DNA of 64,000 bases, taken from assembly GCF_008807375.1 (NCBI RefSeq), contig NZ_CP043311.1, positions 4,878,001-4,942,000 of the forward strand. The letters run 5' to 3'. A model generated the notes under the pieces. The model had not been told where the DNA came from and did no database searches. It worked only from the letters and a program-made list of their open reading frames with translations. This DNA comes from Pseudomonas lalkuanensis (GTDB lineage: Bacteria; Pseudomonadota; Gammaproteobacteria; Pseudomonadales; Pseudomonadaceae). This document shows, piece after piece, positions 1 through 7,137 of the stretch (the first letter of the stretch is position 1; the number at the start of each line of letters is the position of its first letter). The position numbers were made by a program, and so were the translations under genes.

Positions 1-18
1 AGCAGAAGAGGCCGACCA

Positions 19-1131
19 ATGCCCCTCCACCTCCTTCGCCCGCTGGCCCTGGCGCTCGGTCTCGGGGCCGGTCTGGCCCAGGCTGAAACCTGGCCCACCA
101 CCGACTGGCAACAAGGCCCCGCCCCCAGCGGCGCCGCAGTCCAGTCCTTCGAGAACTACGCCTTTCCCGAGCGCGATGACAAAGAGCGCAAGGGCGTGCG
201 TACCGACGCCGTCGTGGTAATCCGCGACGGCGAACTCATCTATGAGCACTACGCCGGCCCCACCAACGCCGAGACGCCCCACCTCACCTGGTCGGTGAGC
301 AAGAGCCTGCTGGCCTCCGTGCTCGGCGTCGCCTATGGCGAAGGACGTTTCAAGCTGGACGAACCGGTGGCGCGCTACTACCCGGCCTTCGCCGGCCACG
401 CCAATGTCCACCTCGATGACCTGCTGCACTGGGCGTCCGGCCTCGCCTGGCAGGAGGACTACGAATACGCGCCGCTGAAATCCTCGGTGGTGGCCATGCT
501 CTACACCCGTGGTCGCGGCGACATGGCCGCCTTCGCAGCCGAGCACTCGCTGGATGCCGTACCCGGCAAGCGCTTCCGCTACTCCAGCGGCGATACCAAT
601 GTACTGTCCGCCGCCCTGCGCGGAGTGGTGGGCGAGCAGGCCTACGCGGAATATCCCTGGACCGCCCTGTTCGATCCCCTGGGCATCCGCTCGGCGGTGT
701 GGGAAACCGACGCCGCCGGGACCTACGTCGGCTCTTCCTACACCTACCTCACCGCCCGTGACCTGGCCCGCGTCGGCCTGCTGATGCAGCGCGACGGCCG
801 CTGGGGCGAGCGCCAGTTGCTGCCGGCGGACTGGGTCGCCTTCAATCGCAAGCCTTTCGCCGGCTACAAGCCCGATGCTGCCTCTCCGGGCGAAGCCGTG
901 CCCGGTGGCCACTGGTGGCTGAACACTCAGGTGCAGGGCGCGGCGAAACCTTGGCCGGACGCCCCGGAAGACGCCTTCGCCGCCCTTGGTCACTGGGGCC
1001 AGGCGCTCTACGTGCTGCCCAGCCAGAAGCTGGTGATCGTGCGCTACGCCGATGACCGCGACGGCAGCTACCGCCACAACGACTTCCTCAAGCTGGCCCT
1101 GGCCGCATTCGCCCCGGAGGTGCAGCCATGA
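19..1131 (+). CDS. Serine hydrolase, beta-lactamase/class C (6-aminohexanoate hydrolase-like) family
   Basis: 370 residues with an N-terminal signal peptide (cleavage near AQA-E, residue ~23), so probably periplasmic. The penicillin-binding/class C fold is shown by the SxxK motif (S92-V-S-K95), a Y188-S-S in place of YxN, and a C-terminal HWG in the position of KTG. Such proteins hydrolyse esters, amides or short peptides; the substrate cannot be told from sequence. The start has AGAAGAGG a few bases upstream. Its stop overlaps the next ATG (ATGA), so the two genes are translationally coupled. True beta-lactamase activity is unlikely because the family is dominated by esterase-like enzymes. 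Confidence 0.8.
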   Translation: MPLHLLRPLALALGLGAGLAQAETWPTTDWQQGPAPSGAAVQSFENYAFPERDDKERKGVRTDAVVVIRDGELIYEHYAGPTNAETPHLTWSVSKSLLASVLGVAYGEGRFKLDEPVARYYPAFAGHANVHLDDLLHWASGLAWQEDYEYAPLKSSVVAMLYTRGRGDMAAFAAEHSLDAVPGKRFRYSSGDTNVLSAALRGVVGEQAYAEYPWTALFDPLGIRSAVWETDAAGTYVGSSYTYLTARDLARVGLLMQRDGRWGERQLLPADWVAFNRKPFAGYKPDAASPGEAVPGGHWWLNTQVQGAAKPWPDAPEDAFAALGHWGQALYVLPSQKLVIVRYADDRDGSYRHNDFLKLALAAFAPEVQP

Positions 1132-1460
1132 TCGCCCGTCGCCCCGTCCTCAGCCTGTTCGTGCTGGCGCTCATCCTGCTGGCCGCCACGGCCTGGCAGA
1201 ACCGCCAGCACCTGGCCGCCTTCCCCGGCATCATCAGCGCCTACACCGCCAAGGAGTACTGCTCCTGCCGCTACGTGATGGGCAACCCGGCCGACTACTG
1301 CCAGGGCTACGTGAAGCAATACGTGCCCACCAGCGCTTTCCTCGACGACGCCGAGCACAAGCGCGTGACTGCCAGCGGCCTGGGCCGCAGCAACACGGCG
1401 GCGTGGGTCAGCCCGCAGCAGGGCTGCCGGCTGTTGCCCGAGGCAAACAGCACGTTCTGA
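1128..1460 (+). CDS. Small membrane-anchored or secreted hypothetical protein, cysteine-containing
   Basis: 110 residues. One hydrophobic N-terminal segment (about residues 6-22) acts as an anchor or uncleaved signal, followed by a periplasmic part with a CSC pair and two further cysteines, suggesting disulfides. The ATG overlaps the stop of the serine hydrolase upstream, so the two form an operon that ends in the terminator just downstream. I do not recognise a named domain. The tight coupling suggests a partner or accessory protein of the hydrolase, which is inference. Confidence 0.7.
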   Translation: MIARRPVLSLFVLALILLAATAWQNRQHLAAFPGIISAYTAKEYCSCRYVMGNPADYCQGYVKQYVPTSAFLDDAEHKRVTASGLGRSNTAAWVSPQQGCRLLPEANSTF

Positions 1461-1480
1461 AGCCGCCACCCATAAAAGAA

Positions 1481-1504
1481 AGCCCCCGAATCCGGGGGCT
1501 TTTT
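1481..1504. terminator. Rho-independent terminator, probably bidirectional
   Basis: Stem AGCCCCCG/CGGGGGCT (8 bp) with an AATC loop, followed by TTTTT on the + strand. The - strand copy is also followed by a T-rich run. It lies between two convergent genes (ends at 1460 and 1521). Confidence 0.9.
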
Positions 1505-1520
1505 CGTTGAAGCGCCGACC

Positions 1521-2369
1521 TCAGCGCATGTTGAGCTGCTGCTGCAGGTTCTGCACCTGGCTCTGCAGGGTGCTGATGTTGCGGGTCATTTGTGCGCGGA
1601 AGGCATCGAACTCGGCGGTGCTGGCGCCCTGGGACGGCGCCGGGCGGTTGTCCAGCTCGCTTCGCAGTACCAGCAGGTCCTGCTCCAGGCTCTTGATCGC
1701 CTGGTTCGGGTTGCCTTGTTTCTTCAACGCTTCCACATCGCTGCCCAGGCCCTTCAGACGGCTGTCGAGCTGAGCCATGTCGCCCTGGGCGGCCTTCAGC
1801 TTCACCTGTTCGGCAGCCAGGCCGTCGACCTTGCCATTCAACTGGCTGCCCAACTGGGCGGCAGCGCCCTGGGCCGCCTTGACGTCAGCGGACAGCTGCT
1901 CGACGCGCTTGCCCTGGGTGCCCAGCTGGGCATTGGCGGCCTGCTGTTGCTTGGACAGCTCGATCACCTTGGCCTGCAGCTGCTTGAGCTGCAGCTTCAC
2001 GGACTCATTGCCGGTGGTCATGTTGGATTCGGTGGCGACCACCTTGCCGGAAATGTCCTGGATCCGGCCGGCGGCCTCTTCGCTGATACGGGCGAAGCTT
2101 TCCTGGGTGGCGACCAGTTGCTGCTCCATCAGGCTGATCTGCTGGAAGCTCCACCAGCCCAGGCCGCAGAGGGCGACGACCAGGGCGACCACCAGGGCCC
2201 AGAGCGGACCGGTGCTGGCGGCCTTGGGTACAGGGGCGGGATTGGCATAGCCGTTGGTGTGACGGTGCAGCGGCTCGGCCACCGGGTGATGGCCGAACTC
2301 GTCGCGATCACGGGCATCGGTGGTCAGGCTGGGAACATCATCCAATTCATCGAGAGCGTCATTGCGCAT
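1521..2369 (-). CDS. Membrane-anchored coiled-coil protein of unknown function
   Basis: 282 residues from the ATG at 2369; an upstream in-frame start exists, but the residues it adds look non-coding. An acidic cytoplasmic N-terminus is followed by one transmembrane helix (about residues 56-73), then a long region rich in Gln, Ala, Leu and Lys (about 75-282) with heptad-like spacing that should form extended coiled coil in the periplasm. No catalytic motif is visible. Equivalent proteins sit beside the same epimerase in P. aeruginosa. The role is unknown; a structural or envelope-spanning scaffold is possible. Confidence 0.75.
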   Translation of the reverse strand: MRNDALDELDDVPSLTTDARDRDEFGHHPVAEPLHRHTNGYANPAPVPKAASTGPLWALVVALVVALCGLGWWSFQQISLMEQQLVATQESFARISEEAAGRIQDISGKVVATESNMTTGNESVKLQLKQLQAKVIELSKQQQAANAQLGTQGKRVEQLSADVKAAQGAAAQLGSQLNGKVDGLAAEQVKLKAAQGDMAQLDSRLKGLGSDVEALKKQGNPNQAIKSLEQDLLVLRSELDNRPAPSQGASTAEFDAFRAQMTRNISTLQSQVQNLQQQLNMR

Positions 2370-2675
2370 GGGGGGACCTTTGGAGGGAAACGCATAACCG
2401 CGAATGGCCGGAAGTATACCGGTTCGCACGGCGGTCTTCAGCGTCGCGCCATGGCGGTGCGGGTTGCACCGCGCGGGGGCGACGCCCCTCGATTGACCAC
2501 GCCAGAGCCCCGCAGTTCCGGGCCTTCACGTCTGGTACGGGGCTTGCTAGCCAGATGCCAGCCCCCTGCACGGGGCCATGCCAGGAAATCACCATCGGGA
2601 GCCGACCGCTCCGTCTGGCTCCGAACACTTCACCGGGAAGGAACGGAGCGCTCTTCGACCATGGGGGAAGAAGGA

Positions 2676-2939
2676 ATGGAATTGACCAAGGCCGTGCTGG
2701 ATTGCATGCAGACCCTGCGGCGCCAGCTGCGTGAAGAACAGGCTGTGGATATCCGCCTCAGCCAGCCCGACGCTATCCTGTCCATGCTCAATGCCTGCGC
2801 CGAATCCCATCGCGACGCGACCCGCGAGCTGGGCGAACATCTCAGCATTCTCACCGGCGTGCGCCTGAAACCGGCGGTCCTCAGCGAAGAAGAATTGGTG
2901 CGCAAGTACACCCAGTACGCCGGCCCGCTGCGCGGCTAG
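2676..2939 (+). CDS. Small hypothetical cytoplasmic protein
   Basis: 87 residues from ATG 2676, preceded by GGGGAAG at good spacing; an in-frame ATG at 2661 would add five residues. The protein is charged and helical, with no signal peptide or membrane segment and no domain I recognise. It is convergent with the epimerase gene, and the two stop codons share the palindrome CTAG (2936-2939). Codon use matches neighbouring genes, supporting it as real. Confidence 0.65.
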   Translation: MELTKAVLDCMQTLRRQLREEQAVDIRLSQPDAILSMLNACAESHRDATRELGEHLSILTGVRLKPAVLSEEELVRKYTQYAGPLRG

Positions 2940-3925
2940 GGTTGCTGGGCGCCCCACCAGGCGCAGAACTCGTCCAGCGCCGACCACAGGTTCACCCGAG
3001 GCTCGTACTCCAGGTACTGCCGGGCGCGGCTGATGTCCAGTGAGAAGTCCTTGGCCATCACCGCCACGGCCAGCCGGTAGAGCGCCGGCTCCGGCCGTCC
3101 CGGCAGCAGCCTGCACACCGACTCGTTGAGCAGCGCGGCGCTGTAGGCCAGGCCATAGGGAACGTGGCGGTTCACCTGCGGCACACCCAGCTTGCGAAAC
3201 ACATAGTTGATCACGTCCCAGATCGGTACCGGCTGGCCATTGCTGATGTTGTAGGCCTGCCCCAGAGCCGGGCCGCTGGCCAGCAGGCCGCTGAGCAGGG
3301 CGTCGTTGAGGTTCTGCACACTGGTGAAGTCGACCTTGTTCAGGCCATTGCCGATGATCTTCAGGCGGCCCTTGCGCTGCATGGCGATCAGCCGCGGGAA
3401 GATGCTGGTGTCGCCGGCGCCGGTGACGAAGCGCGGGCGGAAGGCGATGACTTCCAGACCGAATTCCTCGGCAGCGAAGACCTTCTGCTCGGCCAGGTAC
3501 TTGGTGGCGCCGTAGTGGTCGGAGAAACGCTTGGGGACCTGCTCTTCGCGAATGCCCACATGGGAGCGGCCATCGAAGTAGACCGAGGGGGACGACAGGT
3601 GCACCAGGCGCCGTACCCGCTGCTTCAGGCAGGCTTCCACCACGTTCTCGGTGACCTGGACGTTGGCCTGGTGGAAGTGCTCGTACCTGCCCCAGACGCC
3701 CACGGCGCCAGCGCAATGCACCACTGCATCGACGTCATCGCACAGGCCCAGCACCAGCTCCGGGTCTGACAAGTCGCCCTGAATGAACTCGGCACCGCGC
3801 TTGACCAGATGCTCCACGCCTTCCGGACGGCGGCCGTTCACCCGCACGTCGAGTCCCTGCTCCAGGGCGAAACGCGCGAAGCGCCCACCGATGAACCCAC
3901 TCGCCCCCGTCACCAGAATCTTCAT
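2936..3925 (-). CDS. NAD(P)-dependent epimerase/dehydratase (extended SDR family)
   Basis: 329 residues. The N-terminal Rossmann motif TGASGFIGG and the catalytic Tyr-x-x-x-Lys in HYGATKYLAE mark an extended short-chain dehydrogenase of the 3-beta-HSD/sugar-nucleotide epimerase type. It is cytosolic and probably acts on a nucleotide-sugar, steroid-like or other carbonyl substrate that the sequence does not reveal. It stands alone on the - strand, convergent with a small gene to its left and co-directional with argP to its right. The same gene occupies this place in P. aeruginosa (annotated there as a probable oxidoreductase). Confidence 0.85.
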   Translation of the reverse strand: MKILVTGASGFIGGRFARFALEQGLDVRVNGRRPEGVEHLVKRGAEFIQGDLSDPELVLGLCDDVDAVVHCAGAVGVWGRYEHFHQANVQVTENVVEACLKQRVRRLVHLSSPSVYFDGRSHVGIREEQVPKRFSDHYGATKYLAEQKVFAAEEFGLEVIAFRPRFVTGAGDTSIFPRLIAMQRKGRLKIIGNGLNKVDFTSVQNLNDALLSGLLASGPALGQAYNISNGQPVPIWDVINYVFRKLGVPQVNRHVPYGLAYSAALLNESVCRLLPGRPEPALYRLAVAVMAKDFSLDISRARQYLEYEPRVNLWSALDEFCAWWGAQQP

Positions 3926-4051
3926 CTATGGTCCCCTGCCATGCGTCGTTATCCCCGCGACTCTAGCAGCCCCGGCGGCAGCCAGGTGTGGCGTCGCGAG
4001 CCAATAGAACGACTCTGAACGCAATCCCCGCCCATCGTTCCCGCCGGGCCG

Positions 4052-4948
4052 TCAACGCTGCAACGGCACCAGCCAGCGGCCCGCTGCGGCCGCCAGATGG
4101 TCGGTTAGCAGGCTGAGCAACTCGCCGCCGTGGCGCCAGTGGTGCCAGTAGAGCGGCACATCGATGGGCCGGTCGGGAATCAGTTCCTGCAACTCGCCTC
4201 GCGCCAGTTGCGCTCCCACCTGCTGCTCGGGCACCAGTCCCCAGCCCAGCCCACCTTCGGTCAGGCGCACGAAGCCTTCGGAAGAGGGACACAGGTGATG
4301 GATGAAGCCACCCTCGACGCCCAGCGCCGCCAGGTAGCGGTGCTGCAACAGGTCATCCGGGCCGAAGACGATTGCCGGTGAACGGGCCAGCGCCTGAGGC
4401 GTCACGCCCTTGGGAAAATGCCGTTCGATGAAGGCCGGGCTGGCCAGCGCGCGATAGCGCATGGCGCCCAGCGCCAGGCTGCAGGCGCCGGCCACCGGGC
4501 GCTCGGCGGCGCAGACACAGGCCGCGACCTCGCCGGCGCGCATGCGCTTGAGGCCCACTTCCTGATCTTCCACCACCAGCTCCATCAGCACCCGTTGTTC
4601 AGCGCAGAAGTCCCCCACGGCGACAGCCCACCAGGTGGCCAGGCTGTCGGCATTGAGAGCGATGCGCAGGCGCTCCGGCAGGCCGCCCTCTTCCAGGGCC
4701 GGCACCTGGCGCTGCAGGTCGCGCTCCAGCAGGCGCACCTGCTGCACATGGTTGAGCAGGCGAGTGCCCACTTCGGTGGGGGCCGGCGGCGTGGCGCGCA
4801 CCAGTACCGGCTGGCCGACCCGCGCCTCCAGCAGCTTGATCCGCTGGGACACCGCGGACTGCGACAGGCCGAGCAACTGGGCAGCCCGCTCGAAACCACC
4901 CTGCTCCACCACGGCCGCCAGGGCGGACAGCAACTTGTAGTCGAACAA
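4052..4948 (-). CDS. argP: LysR-type regulator ArgP (IciA), controls amino-acid export
   Basis: 298 residues with an N-terminal winged helix-turn-helix (roughly residues 3-60, including GLSQSAVSQRIKLLE) and a C-terminal effector domain. The sequence is very close to ArgP/IciA, which activates the LysE-family exporter argO in response to arginine and is antagonised by lysine in enterobacteria. Here it is divergent from an ACT-domain gene followed by a LysE-family exporter, which fits that role. The old name IciA (inhibitor of chromosome initiation) reflects DNA binding in vitro and is probably not the main function. Confidence 0.9.
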   Translation of the reverse strand: MFDYKLLSALAAVVEQGGFERAAQLLGLSQSAVSQRIKLLEARVGQPVLVRATPPAPTEVGTRLLNHVQQVRLLERDLQRQVPALEEGGLPERLRIALNADSLATWWAVAVGDFCAEQRVLMELVVEDQEVGLKRMRAGEVAACVCAAERPVAGACSLALGAMRYRALASPAFIERHFPKGVTPQALARSPAIVFGPDDLLQHRYLAALGVEGGFIHHLCPSSEGFVRLTEGGLGWGLVPEQQVGAQLARGELQELIPDRPIDVPLYWHHWRHGGELLSLLTDHLAAAAGRWLVPLQR

Positions 4949-5047
4949 ATCAGTTTTCCTAATGAGAGATCAGCAAGATTCGTTTTCCTTATACATTGCC
5001 GCGCCCCAGACTCGCCACATCCCAACCGTCGTATCGAAGGAAGCACC
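4949..5047. promoter_or_regulatory. Divergent argP / ACT-lysE control region
   Basis: 99 bp AT-rich spacer between the ArgP start and the ACT-protein start, where a LysR-type regulator would normally bind. A -10-like TATACA lies at 4990-4995 for the rightward genes, without a convincing -35, as expected for an activator-dependent promoter. GAAGGA precedes the rightward ATG. Confidence 0.5.
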
Positions 5048-5455
5048 ATGGCCGGCGAAACCGCTCTCTCCACCCTGATCCGCAACATGTCGCCGCAGCT
5101 CAACTCCGGCCAATACGTGTTCTGCACCCTGGACGACGCCGCACGCCTGCAGGGCAGCGTGCCGCTGGGCAGTATCCGCGAGCAGGAAGGGCTGACGGTG
5201 ATCCTCGAACGCAGCGAGGCCGATCGCCTGGGGCTGCTCTACGACTACACCGCCGCCTGGATCACCCTCCAGGTGCATTCGTCCCTCAGCGCCGTCGGCC
5301 TGACCGCCGCCTTCGCCGCCGCACTGGCCCAGGCCGGCGTGAGCTGCAACGTGGTGGCCGGCTATTTCCACGACCACCTGTTCGTCGCCAGCGAAGACGC
5401 CGAGCGCGCCGTTTCCACCCTGCGGGCCCTGGCGGCCAACGCCCAGCCGGAGTGA
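5048..5455 (+). CDS. ACT-domain protein, probable amino-acid sensor
   Basis: 135 residues; the start is set by GAAGGA shortly upstream of ATG 5048. The protein resembles the ACT_3/ACT_7 (DUF2241-type) family of small stand-alone ACT-domain proteins, which bind amino acids. The second half (LQVHSSLSAVGLTAAFAAAL) matches the ACT helix that packs against the ligand. It is 5 bp upstream of the LysE-family exporter and divergent from argP, so it probably senses or modulates responses to the exported amino acid. That role is inferred from context only. Confidence 0.75.
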   Translation: MAGETALSTLIRNMSPQLNSGQYVFCTLDDAARLQGSVPLGSIREQEGLTVILERSEADRLGLLYDYTAAWITLQVHSSLSAVGLTAAFAAALAQAGVSCNVVAGYFHDHLFVASEDAERAVSTLRALAANAQPE

Positions 5456-5460
5456 ACGCC

Positions 5461-6063
5461 ATGTGGCAGAGCTACCTGAACGGTCTGTTGATGGCCGCCG
5501 GCCTGATCATCGCCATCGGCGCCCAGAACGCCTTCGTCCTGGCCCAGAGCCTGCGCCGCGAGCACCACCTGCCCGTGGCGGCCCTGTGCGTGCTGTGCGA
5601 TGCGCTGCTGGTCAGCGCCGGTGTCTTCGGCCTGGCGACTCTGCTGGCACAGAACCCCCTGTTGCTCGCTATCGCCCGTTGGGGCGGCGTGGCCTTCCTG
5701 CTCTGGTACGGCGTACAGGCGCTGCGTCGCGCCATCAGCCCCAGCGTCCTCGACCAGTCCGCTGATGCCGGCCCCCGCTCGCGCCGCGCCGTGCTGCTGG
5801 CGGCCCTGGCGGTGACCCTGCTCAACCCCCACGTCTACCTCGACACCGTGCTGCTGATCGGCTCCCTCGGTGCGCAACAGACGGTCCCCGGTGCCTACGC
5901 CCTGGGCGCAGCCAGCGCCTCGCTGGTGTGGTTCTTCGCCCTGGCGCTCGGCGCCGCCTGGCTCGCACCCTGGCTGGCACGGCCGGCCACCTGGCGCCTG
6001 CTCGACCTAGCGGTGGCGATGATGATGTTCGGCATGGCGGCACAATTGGTGAACGGTATCTGA
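5461..6063 (+). CDS. argO: LysE/ArgO-family amino-acid exporter
   Basis: 200 residues, about six transmembrane helices, inner membrane. The family signature GAQNAFVL is at residues 20-27 and a TLLNPHVYLDT motif is at mid-protein, both typical of ArgO/LysE, which export arginine or lysine to prevent toxic build-up. It is co-transcribed with the ACT-domain gene 5 bp upstream and lies opposite argP, its expected activator. The choice between arginine and lysine cannot be made from sequence. Confidence 0.88.
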   Translation: MWQSYLNGLLMAAGLIIAIGAQNAFVLAQSLRREHHLPVAALCVLCDALLVSAGVFGLATLLAQNPLLLAIARWGGVAFLLWYGVQALRRAISPSVLDQSADAGPRSRRAVLLAALAVTLLNPHVYLDTVLLIGSLGAQQTVPGAYALGAASASLVWFFALALGAAWLAPWLARPATWRLLDLAVAMMMFGMAAQLVNGI

Positions 6064-6109
6064 GCCAGGAAGGTCCAGATGGGATAGGCGTGCCAGAGCC
6101 GCCGGCTAT

Positions 6110-6161
6110 GGCTTAACCACACACTTGCTGCGTGGTTAAGCCCTATGCCCGGTGCTATGAT
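6110..6161 (+). promoter_or_regulatory. Perfect inverted repeat and -10 element upstream of sodB
   Basis: GGCTTAACCAC (6110-6120) and GTGGTTAAGCC (6132-6142) form a perfect 11 bp inverted repeat with an 11 bp spacer and no following T-run. A good -10 (TATGAT, 6156-6161) follows, so the right arm covers the -35 position of the predicted sodB promoter. It could be an operator for a dimeric regulator or a read-through-limiting hairpin after argO. Confidence 0.5.
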
Positions 6162-6268
6162 CCGGACTTCGCGGCAAGAATGAGTACGAACTCGCAGCCG
6201 CATTCTCGGCCGACCGTGAACGGCCCCGCGCCTTGCGCAAAAATCCCGACCTGATGAAGGAGATAGAC

Positions 6269-6850
6269 ATGGCTTTCGAATTGCCGCCGCTGCCTTACGA
6301 GAAAAACGCCCTCGAGCCGCACCTGTCCGCCGAGACCCTGGAATTCCACCACGGCAAGCACCACAACGCTTACGTGGTAAACCTGAACAACCTGGTTCCG
6401 GGCACCGAGTTCGAAGGCAAGAGCCTGGAAGAAATCATCAAGACCTCTTCCGGCGGCATCTTCAACAACGCAGCCCAGATCTGGAACCACACCTTCTACT
6501 GGAACTGCCTGAGCCCGAACGGCGGTGGCCAGCCCACCGGCGCCCTGGCTGACGCCATCAACGCCGCTTTCGGTTCCTTCGACAAGTTCAAGGAAGAGTT
6601 CACCAAGACCGCCATCGGCACCTTCGGCTCCGGCTGGGCCTGGCTGGTGAAGAAGGCTGACGGTTCCCTGGCCCTGGCCAGCACCATCGGCGCCGGCGTT
6701 CCGCTGACCAGCGGCGACACCCCGCTGCTGACCTGCGACGTATGGGAACACGCCTACTACATCGACTACCGCAACCTGCGTCCGAAGTACGTAGAGGCCT
6801 TCTGGAACCTGGTCAACTGGGACTTCGTAGCCAAGAACTACGCTGCCTGA
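6269..6850 (+). CDS. sodB: Iron superoxide dismutase
   Basis: 193 residues from ATG 6269, preceded by AAGGAGATAGAC. Metal ligands H27, H74, D157 and H161 are all present, and Q70 next to the metal site is typical of the iron form rather than the manganese form. The cytosolic enzyme dismutates superoxide to peroxide and oxygen. It is a single-gene unit with its own promoter region and a terminator downstream. Position and sequence correspond to P. aeruginosa sodB, next to bifA. Confidence 0.97.
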   Translation: MAFELPPLPYEKNALEPHLSAETLEFHHGKHHNAYVVNLNNLVPGTEFEGKSLEEIIKTSSGGIFNNAAQIWNHTFYWNCLSPNGGGQPTGALADAINAAFGSFDKFKEEFTKTAIGTFGSGWAWLVKKADGSLALASTIGAGVPLTSGDTPLLTCDVWEHAYYIDYRNLRPKYVEAFWNLVNWDFVAKNYAA

Positions 6851-6871
6851 GACCCGCTCCTGCGGTAAGGG

Positions 6872-6904
6872 AAACCCGGCCAATCGCCGGGTTTCTTCAT
6901 TTTT
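6872..6904 (+). terminator. Rho-independent terminator of sodB
   Basis: 9 bp stem AAACCCGGC/GCCGGGTTT with loop CAATC, followed by CTTCATTTTT. Confidence 0.9.
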
Positions 6905-7137
6905 GTGCGTCATTCGTCGTCTTGTTGCGGTACAAGGGAAAAATTGTCGGACACCCCCTCAAGCTCGGACCTGTTCGCACCGACATAAAGTCGAGGAGGA
7001 AATGAATACGGCGATTCCAGAATTGGCTCGACGTATTGAATAGTGGCATTCACATACTGGCCCTTTGACGGCCAGGGCCTGTTTGCCAATACTCACACCC
7101 GTCTGACGCCTGGCGGCATCGAACAAGGAATTTCCAT
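6905..7137 (+). promoter_or_regulatory. bifA upstream region
   Basis: About 230 bp without a long gene. It holds an AGGAGG-preceded 13-codon mini-ORF (7002-7043) and a small hairpin CTGGCC/GGCCAG (7057-7075). AAGGAA (7125-7130) is placed correctly for the TTG start at 7138. No clear sigma-70 promoter stands out. Confidence 0.35.
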
